Of a DNA stretch of 64,000 bases, positions 8,192-15,683 are shown piece after piece (position 1 is the stretch's first letter; every line of letters begins with the position of its first letter). Where the stretch lies: positions 1 through 64,000 of the forward strand of contig CAIXUG010000022.1 in NCBI GenBank assembly GCA_903922605.1, given 5' to 3'. Source of the stretch: an uncultured Verrucomicrobiota bacterium. Its GTDB lineage: Bacteria; Verrucomicrobiota; Verrucomicrobiia; Limisphaerales; UBA9464. The notes below the pieces were generated by a model. That model ran no database searches. It had not been told where the DNA came from and saw nothing but the letters and a program-made list of their open reading frames with translations. The translations under genes and the position numbers were made by a program.

Positions 8192-8350
8192 GTTCAGTTC
8201 CCTTGTGTTGGTTGTGTGCTTTGCGGCACGAATCCATCGCGCCGTCGGATGTAAACTGCATCGCGCCTGGACGACCTGCTCCACCGCAATTGGCAATCAC
8301 CAGTCCAAATTTGGAAACTGCCGGCGGCTTTACCCCAAGAACTTCCTCGT

Positions 8351-8373
8351 GGCGGGCTGGGGCACAGCCCGCC
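8351..8373. repeat. Perfect 8-bp hairpin GGCGGGCT/AGCCCGCC
   Basis: An 8-bp stem encloses a 7-nt loop (GGGGCAC), with no T-run on either side. It is more likely a remnant of a REP-like palindrome than a terminator. Confidence 0.6.
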
Positions 8374-8460
8374 CGTGCGTCTGGCCGAAAGCAGGCCGGA
8401 TGGCGTCGCCTCCGGTGGAAGCAAGAAACGGCCAGCCTTGCCCAAGGCACGCGTAGGCAG

Positions 8461-8478
8461 TGGCGCAACGGTGCGCCA
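8461..8478. repeat. Perfect 7-bp hairpin TGGCGCA/TGCGCCA
   Basis: The stem is TGGCGCA with a 4-nt loop ACGG. A similar core, GGCGCAACGCC, occurs inside the repeat cluster at 25062. Confidence 0.55.
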
Positions 8479-8553
8479 AGTTGTGGCCATGAAAGGCAGC
8501 AGGAAAACTGGGCGGGCAGCAGGTGGCGGGCTAAACGTCGCGCTGGCACGCTT

Positions 8554-9453
8554 ATGAGTCCGCCTCCCGACAAGAAACTCAGGGTGGATGACACGGCCAG
8601 CCCCGGGCCGGAATCCGGCACGGCGGGCGGCTGTCCGCGCGAGTTCCACGGCAACCGGTTCGTCTACACCATGATCTCCTCACGCGCCTGCGGCCTGTCC
8701 GTCGGCGTGAACATGAATCCGGACCGCCAGTGCAACTTTGACTGCGTCTATTGTGAGGTGGACCGCACCGCACCGCCCGGCGAATTGCGGCTCGATGTGC
8801 CGGTGATGCAGGAGGAGCTCGCGCGCACGCTGTCCCTGATCCGGTCCGGTGAGATTGGCCGGCACCCGTGCTATGAGCGGCTGCCGCCGGAGATGCTGGA
8901 GCTGCGCCATGTCGCCCTGAGCGGCGATGGTGAGCCCACGCTCAGTCCAGATTTTGCCGGGGCGGTGGAGTCCGTGGTGCACCTGCGGGCGGGTGGACGC
9001 TTCCCGTTCTTCAAGCTCGTGCTCATCACCAATGCCAGCGGCCTGCCGCGGCCCGAAGTCGCCCAGGCCCTGGCCCAGTTCAACTCGCAGGATGAAATCT
9101 GGGCCAAGCTGGAGGCCGGCACGCAGGCTTACTTGAACCGGGTCAACCGGCCCGACCGTCCGCTGGAGACCATTCTTTCCGACATTCTTGCGGTGGCACG
9201 CCAGCGGCCGGTGGTCATCCAGAGCCTCTTCCCCTCCTTGGATGGCGCGGGGCCGCCCGCCTCGGAGATCGAGGCCTTCGCCCAGCGGCTCCGGGATCTG
9301 AGGGAGGCCGGGGCACAGATCTCGCTGGTCCAGATTTACTCCGCGACCCGACCCCCGACGCATGGCGAATGCGGCCACCTGCCGCTGCGGGTGCTCTCGG
9401 ACATCGCCCGGCGCGTGCGTGCGGTCAGCGGCCTGAAAGCGGAAGTCTTTTAA
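8554..9453 (+). CDS. Radical SAM protein (wyosine synthase-like)
   Basis: The 299-residue protein carries the radical SAM signature C60-NFD-C64-VY-C67, which binds a 4Fe-4S cluster that cleaves S-adenosylmethionine. Downstream are SGDGEPTLSP and the substrate-barrel motif LITNASGLPRPEV. The arrangement resembles the stand-alone bacterial radical SAM family related to TYW1/wyosine-type enzymes, but the substrate cannot be read from the sequence. The ATG at 8554 gives a start close to the family core; a longer upstream frame runs through non-coding hairpin DNA. The next gene begins 4 bp after the stop. Confidence 0.85.
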   Translation: MSPPPDKKLRVDDTASPGPESGTAGGCPREFHGNRFVYTMISSRACGLSVGVNMNPDRQCNFDCVYCEVDRTAPPGELRLDVPVMQEELARTLSLIRSGEIGRHPCYERLPPEMLELRHVALSGDGEPTLSPDFAGAVESVVHLRAGGRFPFFKLVLITNASGLPRPEVAQALAQFNSQDEIWAKLEAGTQAYLNRVNRPDRPLETILSDILAVARQRPVVIQSLFPSLDGAGPPASEIEAFAQRLRDLREAGAQISLVQIYSATRPPTHGECGHLPLRVLSDIARRVRAVSGLKAEVF

Positions 9454-9457
9454 CCTT

Positions 9458-9952
9458 ATGAATGCCGAAACTGTTCCACCGGCCGCCTTGGCGGCCACCA
9501 CTGCCACCCTTGAACACAGCGTCGCGAGCCATCCCTTTTTGCATGGCCTCAAGCCAGGGCATCAGCACCTGCTGGTGGAAAGCGCCATCCGGATGGAGTA
9601 TCCGGCCGGCAAGTTCATCTTTCATGAGGGTGAGCCGGCCAACCGCTTCTATCTGATCGAAAGCGGTCGCGTGGCTCTGGAATCCCACCTGCGTGACGGG
9701 CCGCCGGTCGAGGTGCAGGTGATCGGGCCGGGCGAGGCGCTGGGCTGGTCCTGGCTGTTTCCGCCATGCCATTGGAATTTCGACGCCCGCGTGCTGGAAC
9801 CGACGACGGTGATCTTCTTCTACGGCAGCCGTCTGCGCGTACAGTGTGAGCTGGACCACGAGCTCGGCTACGAACTGATGAAGCGGATGGCGCAGGTGGT
9901 GATCCAGCGCCTCCAGCACACCCGTCGCCAGCTGCTTGAGGTGTCCCGCTGA
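9458..9952 (+). CDS. Cyclic nucleotide-binding domain protein without HTH
   Basis: The 164-residue protein has a Crp/Fnr-type cNMP-binding beta-roll (LVESAIRMEYPAGKFIFHEGEPANRFYLIESGRVAL, and IGPGEALGWSWLF in the position of the phosphate cassette). It stops after the hinge helix (about residues 130-160) with no winged-helix DNA-binding domain. It is therefore unlikely to bind DNA itself and may be a small-molecule sensor or regulatory partner. It is in probable operon with the radical SAM gene (4-bp gap) and lies 91 bp before the desaturase. Confidence 0.84.
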   Translation: MNAETVPPAALAATTATLEHSVASHPFLHGLKPGHQHLLVESAIRMEYPAGKFIFHEGEPANRFYLIESGRVALESHLRDGPPVEVQVIGPGEALGWSWLFPPCHWNFDARVLEPTTVIFFYGSRLRVQCELDHELGYELMKRMAQVVIQRLQHTRRQLLEVSR

Positions 9953-10043
9953 GCCCGACTCTGGGTGCCCCATCTCCGAACTATCCAGAGCCGCTTCATC
10001 CCGATATCATCCTCCGGGTGCCGGCGAAAGCACTGGAGCCACT

Positions 10044-11096
10044 ATGACCGACGAAACACGACCGAATCCCGCCATGTCGCCAAAGGGCCGCGCGGAACTG
10101 AAACAGCTCGTCAACGAATTCCAGAAGCCCTCCACGGCGAGGGCTGTCTGGCAGCTGCTCAACACACTCGGGCCCTACGCGCTCCTCTGGTACCTGATGT
10201 ACCTCAGCCGGGCCGTATCGTGGTGGCTCACCCTCCCGCTGGCGGTGCTGGCCGGCGCGTTTCTCGTGCGGGTCTTCATCATCTTCCATGACTGCGGGCA
10301 CGGCTCGTTTTTCAAATCCCGCCGGGCCAACGATGCCGTGGGCTTCCTCACCGGCCTGCTGACCTTCACCCCGTACTCCCACTGGCGCTGGCAGCACGCG
10401 GTCCACCACGCGAGTTCGGGCGACCTCGACCGGCGTGGCACCGGGGACATCTGGACCATGACGGTGCAGGAGTATCTGGAGTCGTCCCGCTGGAAACGTT
10501 TCGCGTACCGGCTGGCGCGCAATCCGGTCGTACTGTTCGTCATTGGACCGCTCTTCCTGTTCCTCGTCTGGCAGCGTTTGCCCGCTCCCGGAGCGAATGC
10601 GCGCGAGCGCCGGTCGGTGCAGGCGATGAACTTCGCAATCGCGGCCATGGTGTTCCTGCTCGCCTGGATCTACGGACTTACGGCGTACCTGCTCATCCAG
10701 TTGGTCGTCACGGCGGTGGCCGGGGCCGCCGGTGTCTGGATGTTCTATGTCCAGCACCAGTTCGAGGACGTGTATTGGGAGCGCGGCGAGAAATGGGATT
10801 CCGCGGCGGCGGCGCTGGAGGGCAGCTCCTTCTACCGGTTGCCGAAAATCCTCCAGTGGTTCACCGGCAACATCGGGTTCCACCACATCCACCACCTGAG
10901 CGCGCGGATTCCGAACTACAACCTGGAGCGGTGCCACCGCTCGCATCCGCTGTTCCGCGACGTGAAACCCATCACGCTGGTCACCAGCCTGCGCTGCCTC
11001 CCGCTCCGGCTGTGGGATGAACGGCAGAAGCGGCTGGTCGGGTACCGCCACCTCCGTAAGCTGCGCCGGGAATACCGGCCAGGCGGACGGTCCTGA
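10044..11096 (+). CDS. Membrane fatty acid desaturase (DesA/omega-6 type)
   Basis: The 350-residue integral membrane di-iron enzyme carries the three histidine boxes of acyl-lipid desaturases: H82DCGH86, HWRWQHAVHH (about 113-122) and HHIHH (about 280-284). Hydrophobic pairs flank boxes 1-2 and precede box 3. It would introduce a double bond into membrane lipid acyl chains. The ATG at 10044 leaves a normal cytoplasmic N-terminus. It ends convergently 14 bp from the CotH gene. Confidence 0.92.
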   Translation: MTDETRPNPAMSPKGRAELKQLVNEFQKPSTARAVWQLLNTLGPYALLWYLMYLSRAVSWWLTLPLAVLAGAFLVRVFIIFHDCGHGSFFKSRRANDAVGFLTGLLTFTPYSHWRWQHAVHHASSGDLDRRGTGDIWTMTVQEYLESSRWKRFAYRLARNPVVLFVIGPLFLFLVWQRLPAPGANARERRSVQAMNFAIAAMVFLLAWIYGLTAYLLIQLVVTAVAGAAGVWMFYVQHQFEDVYWERGEKWDSAAAALEGSSFYRLPKILQWFTGNIGFHHIHHLSARIPNYNLERCHRSHPLFRDVKPITLVTSLRCLPLRLWDERQKRLVGYRHLRKLRREYRPGGRS

Positions 11097-11110
11097 GCCC
11101 GGGCGCCGGC

Positions 11111-13201
11111 TCACGGTTTAGAGCCGGACTTCGCTAGTTCTTGGAGGATGAATTCCCGCCGTCCTTTGAGCTGGTGGCGCAAGGAATCCATGTGGTTACG
11201 GAATTCGACCACCCGGGCCTGCGGGTCTTCGCCTTCGGCCAGGGCGCGAAGGCGCACCTCGGACTGCAGGCGGCGCTCCATGCCGTTGATGACGGGCAGG
11301 AACTTTTCCTCGGTGAAGATGGTCTCGGCGACCACCTTGAGGCGCGCCAGGAAGCGCTGGCGGAACTGCGGATTGGCCAGCAGCGGTCCGGAAAACCAGC
11401 CGGGCGGCCGCCACCACGCCACTGAACCCCAAGGGGTTGACTCCCGCGGCAGGTTGGGCCCCTTCGGTTCGTGATCCCCTTTCATCCCGAAGGTCAGCGG
11501 CATCGAGACCCAGGGATAATCGTCGGGCGGCTGGCTGGCCTCGCTGTAGTCGCCCCACGTCTTGTCCTCGTCCCAGGGGAAGATATACCACTTACCCTCC
11601 GCCTTCGGATCATGGTAGGCGAAGTAGTTGTTGAAGAAGCCGTCCCAGTTCTGGATGCACATGTTGACGGCGTAGTAATTGATGAACTCATCCACCGCGA
11701 AGTTCTGCTGGATGAGCTGCCACTGCGCCTCGGGATCTTTGGAGGTGGCCTTCAGGCCCGCCACGAGCTGCTCCAGATCGGCGTGACCGGTCCGCAGGTT
11801 CGTCTTCTTCTCGTGCTGGCCGGCCAGCCCCTGGCCGTACCAGAGCAGCTTGTAGAGGTTGCCGCCCGGGTCGAAGCCGTGCTCGCGGAGAAAGGTCTTG
11901 TTTGGCTGCTCCACCATCAGGTGATAGCCGACCAGCCGGCCATCCACCCAGACCCGCAGATGGCCCGACTTGGGCGCCGGTACGTCGCACGCGCGATACA
12001 CTTCGTAAGATAGCGCCTCCGACAGCGCCCACCGCCGGCCTGCCTCGAAGATCACGTTCACCGTGGTCATCCCGTCAAACGGCTGAAACTTGTTGAAATG
12101 CACCTTCCAGCCACCCTGGCGCGGGACCAGGTGGATGTAGTCGAACGTCACCGGCGCGCCGCCGCCGGCGGGCAGGTAGAGCAGGGCGGCATTGGGCGCG
12201 GTCGGCTCGGCCGGACTGGGACTTCCCCGGGAGTGGAAGAAGGAGGAGCCCGCGTGTTCGCGCTGACCCAGCTGTTTGAGTTGGAAGAAACCGATCTGAG
12301 CCGCGTTGGTGTTTACCGCGACAAAGGTGGACAGCGTCGGCCGCAGCTCGTGGTTTGCCGGGAAACGTCGCGTGCTGCCCGTCGCGTCGCGGGCCTCGAT
12401 CTGGAAGCGGATCAGCCGGCCGGCCGGCTGCGGTGGCAGCGCGGCGGCGTAGGTGCCCGACTTGCCGTCGCCGCCGGTGCGGGTCATCGCCACCGACTGT
12501 TCAGCCGCCTTGGCGCTGGTATCGATCACCCGGTAAACCAACGCCACCGATTCCACGCCGTCGTCATCCTCGATCGTCGCGGTCACGGGCGTCGGTTTCT
12601 CCGGCAGGGCATTGGTGAAAGCCACATCTCGCACTATCGGCGGCAGGTTTTTGGCGAAGCCGTCGTTGCGGCGTCCGGGTGTGCCCGCAGGGCTCACCGT
12701 GGCCGGCAGACGGGAGGAGGTCCAATTTTCGGGCACAGTGCCCGGTGCGCTTGGGCAGATGCGTTCAAGCGAGGCCGATTCGCCATCCGCCGCGAGCGGC
12801 CAGGGGGCGTGGTCGCTGAACTTCAGCGCGTCCACGAGCGTGCCGCTGGCGTCATCGAGTTCAAGCCGTTCTCCCCCGTGCTTCAGATGCCCCGAAAACT
12901 CGCCGAGTACGGGTACATCGGCCCCATACTGCTGCGTGAAGGCCGCCCGATCCCGGCACAGCACGCCGTAACCGCCGGCCGGTAGCGTCGCATCGGCGGG
13001 AAAGGTGAACTTCGCTCCTTTCCGCAAGGTCCAGCCAGCTAGGCTGACGGGGGCCGGACCGGCATTGTGCAGCTCGATGTACTGGAGCTCATCCCGCTCT
13101 TCCGGCGGATGATACATCACTTCGTTGAGGACGACCTGGGCAAGGGCCGGGCCGGCGGTCAGGGCGAGCAGGGCCGCTCGGAGGCAGAGGCGCAGATTCA
13201 T
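11111..13201 (-). CDS. Secreted CotH-kinase protein with lamin-tail domain
   Basis: The 696-residue protein has a signal peptide (MNLRLCLRAALLALTAGPALA) and then a lamin-tail-type beta-sandwich (VVLNEVMYHPPEERDELQYIELHNAG, about 22-130). An Ig-like middle domain follows (PVTATIEDDDGVESVALVYR). The CotH kinase-like domain contains DGRLVGYHLMVEQPNKTFLREHG and WDGFFNNYFAYHD...WYIFPWDEDKTWG. The last motif carries the D-E-D-type metal-binding residues of secreted CotH kinases. Lamin-tail/CotH fusions are common in verrucomicrobia; substrates are not known. The pseudopilin gene lies 28 bp upstream on the same strand. Confidence 0.9.
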   Translation of the reverse strand: MNLRLCLRAALLALTAGPALAQVVLNEVMYHPPEERDELQYIELHNAGPAPVSLAGWTLRKGAKFTFPADATLPAGGYGVLCRDRAAFTQQYGADVPVLGEFSGHLKHGGERLELDDASGTLVDALKFSDHAPWPLAADGESASLERICPSAPGTVPENWTSSRLPATVSPAGTPGRRNDGFAKNLPPIVRDVAFTNALPEKPTPVTATIEDDDGVESVALVYRVIDTSAKAAEQSVAMTRTGGDGKSGTYAAALPPQPAGRLIRFQIEARDATGSTRRFPANHELRPTLSTFVAVNTNAAQIGFFQLKQLGQREHAGSSFFHSRGSPSPAEPTAPNAALLYLPAGGGAPVTFDYIHLVPRQGGWKVHFNKFQPFDGMTTVNVIFEAGRRWALSEALSYEVYRACDVPAPKSGHLRVWVDGRLVGYHLMVEQPNKTFLREHGFDPGGNLYKLLWYGQGLAGQHEKKTNLRTGHADLEQLVAGLKATSKDPEAQWQLIQQNFAVDEFINYYAVNMCIQNWDGFFNNYFAYHDPKAEGKWYIFPWDEDKTWGDYSEASQPPDDYPWVSMPLTFGMKGDHEPKGPNLPRESTPWGSVAWWRPPGWFSGPLLANPQFRQRFLARLKVVAETIFTEEKFLPVINGMERRLQSEVRLRALAEGEDPQARVVEFRNHMDSLRHQLKGRREFILQELAKSGSKP

Positions 13202-13229
13202 GGACCGCAGAAGGACGGGCGGGGGCAGT

Positions 13230-13979
13230 TCAGGGCAGCTTCGTCGGGGCGTTACGCCACGCGTCCACCACGGCCCAGAGATTTACCGGGTTCAGGGACT
13301 GACCGTATTTCAGAAACCGCGAGCTGCCATCGGCGAAGGCGAAGTTGGATCCGCCAGATCGTTCCCCGCCGCTGTAGCGGTGCTTATTCTGGTCCACCTC
13401 CTCGACATCATTACCGGCACCCTGGCTGAAGTCCATATGGACATGCGGTGACCCCTTTTTCTTCTCGCCGAAGACGATGGTGTCCGACGGCTGCGGGATG
13501 TCGCTCTCCTTCATGCCGACGGGCCAGACCCACTGCTGGAACTTGTTGTAATCGTTGGTGGACAGGTGCGCCTGAAACCAGTCGTTGAAGCCGTTGATGA
13601 TGTAGCTCCGCTGGACCAGCAGCTTGTTGGTCAGGTCCAGGCCGGGAATCCACGGATAGGTGTCGGCCGGGCACTTCAGGATGTCCGGAATTTTGTAGTA
13701 GGGCAGCAGCATCGTCATCCATGCCTCGGGCGATTCGCGGCGGGCGGGAAACGAATCGTTGTGGTCGCTGGCATACATCGTCAGCGACAGGCCCAGTTGC
13801 TTGTTGTTGTTCAGGCACTTGATGCTGTTGGCCTTGGCCTTGGCGTTGGCCAGGGAGGGCAGCAGCAGCGCGGCGAGGATGGCGATGATCGCGATGACCA
13901 CCAGCATCTCGATAAGAGTGAAGGCGCGACGGGCGGCGGGGCGGCTGATACCTTCGGTGCGGGACTCGGGCGAATTCAT
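13230..13979 (-). CDS. Prepilin-like (type II secretion pseudopilin) protein
   Basis: The 249-residue protein carries the type IV prepilin N-terminus [34 protein letters not shown], with cleavage expected before Phe and the conserved Glu at +5. It continues with the [17 protein letters not shown] segment and the C-terminal H-x9-DG-like [13 protein letters not shown], typical of the large planctomycete/verrucomicrobial pseudopilin expansion. These proteins are anchored or assembled in the envelope; individual roles are unknown. The residue before the cleavage site is Ala instead of the usual Gly. Confidence 0.9.
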   Translation of the reverse strand: MNSPESRTEGISRPAARRAFTLIEMLVVIAIIAILAALLLPSLANAKAKANSIKCLNNNKQLGLSLTMYASDHNDSFPARRESPEAWMTMLLPYYKIPDILKCPADTYPWIPGLDLTNKLLVQRSYIINGFNDWFQAHLSTNDYNKFQQWVWPVGMKESDIPQPSDTIVFGEKKKGSPHVHMDFSQGAGNDVEEVDQNKHRYSGGERSGGSNFAFADGSSRFLKYGQSLNPVNLWAVVDAWRNAPTKLP

Positions 13980-14358
13980 AAATCAAAGGGCTCCGTTCGG
14001 TGCTTCACGGCCTATCAGCCGTCCGGCGGCGCCACACGTCAAGGACACAGTCACCGGCCAGGTGTTTCACAATTTTTTCGTTTTGGACGGGCTTTCGACG
14101 CCGACCGGCGGCAGATGTTCAAGGCTGGTCATCTTTCTCGGGCCAGTCAGCCCACATAAAACCGAACCGTTTTCCTGCTCCGAGGTAACAACCACTTCCA
14201 CCGCGCTCGCAGGCGAGGAGGTGACTGGGCTCTAACTGATCTGCCCCGCCACCCGCCTTTCATCATCCAATCCCCATCATCCGGCACATCGTAACAAAAT
14301 ATCTCACTTCCCTCATTCTACGCTGAACGGAACCGAAAGGTTCGCTGTCCACCACGCC
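13980..14358. other. 379-bp divergent intergenic region
   Basis: The region lies between the starts of the pseudopilin gene (minus) and the acyltransferase gene (plus) and should hold both promoters. A small GAACC-GAAA-GGTTC hairpin with a GNRA loop lies at 14330-14343, about 15 nt before the ATG at 14359. No RNA gene or protein gene is recognisable. The 14000-14160 portion is less GC-rich than its neighbours. Confidence 0.5.
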
Positions 14359-15621
14359 ATGAAATTTCCCGTACCGAGGCTGGTGACCCGGGTTGCCGCC
14401 GCGCGGGACCGCCATTTCGAGCGGCACCGTTCCACCGGGCTGGGCTTCGCCTTTGCCGAGCGCATCGGCTACCTCGACGCCGCCGCCTGGGCGGCGGCGA
14501 CCACCGCCAGCAGCCTCTTCCTTTCGCGCGAATACCTGCAGCTTGCCGAGCACCACGCGCCGTCCAATCTGACCCATCGCTACGCCCTGATCTTCCGCGA
14601 AGATTTCCCGGTGGCGGCCGTGGCTGCCCAGATCGTCTCGGTGGATGGCGGCCGGATGATTCGTCCGCCGGCCCGGCCCGAGGTGCTCGCCAAACGCCAC
14701 CTTCTGGAACGCGCCGTGAAGGCCTCCGCCCGGCGGTTGGGCGAGAATGTGCGCGAACGGGTGCTCGTCTGCGGCAACCTGCTCACCTGGGGACGGCACG
14801 GGGTGGCCTTTGCCCCGGGTGAGGACCCGGCCGTCCTGTGGCCGGCGGTGGCCGAGGCGCTTTACCGCATCCGACGGGCTGAAAAGCTGCTCGGCGACGC
14901 CAGCCTGGTGGTGGTGAAGGATCTGAGCCCAACCGACCAGCCGGCGTCGGATTCGCTGCGGGGTTTCAGCTACCGTCCGGCGGAGACTGATCCTGACATG
15001 GTGCTGGAACTGGCTCCCGCCTGGCGTTCCCTCGATGATTACCTCGCGCGGCTGGATGCGAAGTACCGCAACGCCTTCAAGCAGGTCTTCAAAAAGCTGG
15101 CGGAAGCCGGTGTCACCCTAGAGCCGCTGACCGATCTTGCGCCCCACGCCGGGCGGCTGCATGAGCTGTATCTGGCGGTGCAGGCCAATGCCTCGCTGCG
15201 TCCGGTGACGGCCCCGGCGTCCTACTTGCCTGCCCTGGCGCAGTGTGCTGGGGCGGGCTTCCGCTGCACCGTGGCGCGGCGCGATGGGGAAATCCTCGGT
15301 TTCATCACGACCGTGCGCGACGGTGACCTGGCGGTGGGCTACCACATCGGCTTCGACCGCACCGTCGCCGAAACCGGCATCCCGCTCTACCTCGGCCTGC
15401 TGCAGACCACTGTGCCGCACGCCCTTGAACTGGGCTGCCGACGCCTCTCGCTGGGCCGGACTGCCCTGGAACCCAAAGCCCGCATCGGGGCCAAGCCGGT
15501 GCCGATGCACTTCTGGGCGCGCCATAAGAACCCGGCCATGAACCTGGTCATGCGACGGTTCCTCGGCCTGGTGCCCCATGACGAACCACCCGAACGAAAT
15601 CCGTTCAAGGCCGAGAAGTAG
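14359..15621 (+). CDS. GNAT-fold / FemAB-like acyltransferase
   Basis: The 420-residue protein contains AKYRNAFKQVFKKL, then CTVARRDGEILGFITTVRDGDLAVGYHIGFD, and a final block RRLSLGRTALEPKARIGAKPVPMHFWARHKNP. This pattern matches the BioF2-like/peptidogalycan acetyltransferase-type GNAT group (DUF482-related), where R-YR-x-x-K and the G-R-T-x-E-K segment are conserved. It would transfer an acyl or aminoacyl group; the substrate is unknown. The start at 14359 is the first ATG of the frame and follows a short hairpin. Confidence 0.72.
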   Translation: MKFPVPRLVTRVAAARDRHFERHRSTGLGFAFAERIGYLDAAAWAAATTASSLFLSREYLQLAEHHAPSNLTHRYALIFREDFPVAAVAAQIVSVDGGRMIRPPARPEVLAKRHLLERAVKASARRLGENVRERVLVCGNLLTWGRHGVAFAPGEDPAVLWPAVAEALYRIRRAEKLLGDASLVVVKDLSPTDQPASDSLRGFSYRPAETDPDMVLELAPAWRSLDDYLARLDAKYRNAFKQVFKKLAEAGVTLEPLTDLAPHAGRLHELYLAVQANASLRPVTAPASYLPALAQCAGAGFRCTVARRDGEILGFITTVRDGDLAVGYHIGFDRTVAETGIPLYLGLLQTTVPHALELGCRRLSLGRTALEPKARIGAKPVPMHFWARHKNPAMNLVMRRFLGLVPHDEPPERNPFKAEK

Positions 15622-15683
15622 GCCGGGGCGTTCGAACCACGAGCCGAAAACCGAAAACTGAAAACCGAAAACTGCGATCGCCC
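15622..15683. repeat. GAAAACYG tandem repeat between convergent genes
   Basis: The segment holds four imperfect 8-10 bp units (CCGAAAAC, CGAAAACTG, AAAACCG, AAAACTG), between the stop at 15621 and the cstA stop at 15684. It is one of several word-like tandem repeats in this window located exactly at gene ends. Confidence 0.6.

Larger units (their letters stand above)
8192..8553. other. 362-bp divergent intergenic region with two perfect hairpins
   Basis: This region separates the minus-strand DUF883 gene from the plus-strand radical SAM gene, so it should carry both promoters. Two hairpins stand out: GGCGGGCT-loop-AGCCCGCC at 8351-8373 and TGGCGCA-ACGG-TGCGCCA at 8461-8478. I found no convincing gene. 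The long open frames here have no family features. Confidence 0.6.

Noticed and set aside
8130-8654. Frames across the 8.2-8.6 kb intergenic region on both strands
   Set aside because: They run through hairpins and low-complexity DNA. The family-supported starts of the flanking genes (8191 and 8554) exclude them.
13566-14159. 197-codon plus-strand frame over the pseudopilin gene
   Set aside because: It is antisense to a clear prepilin-like gene and reads as Gly/Gln/Val-rich shadow sequence.
15120-15130. Possible frameshift in the GNAT-like gene
   Set aside because: The protein stays in frame with conserved blocks on both sides, so I see no break.
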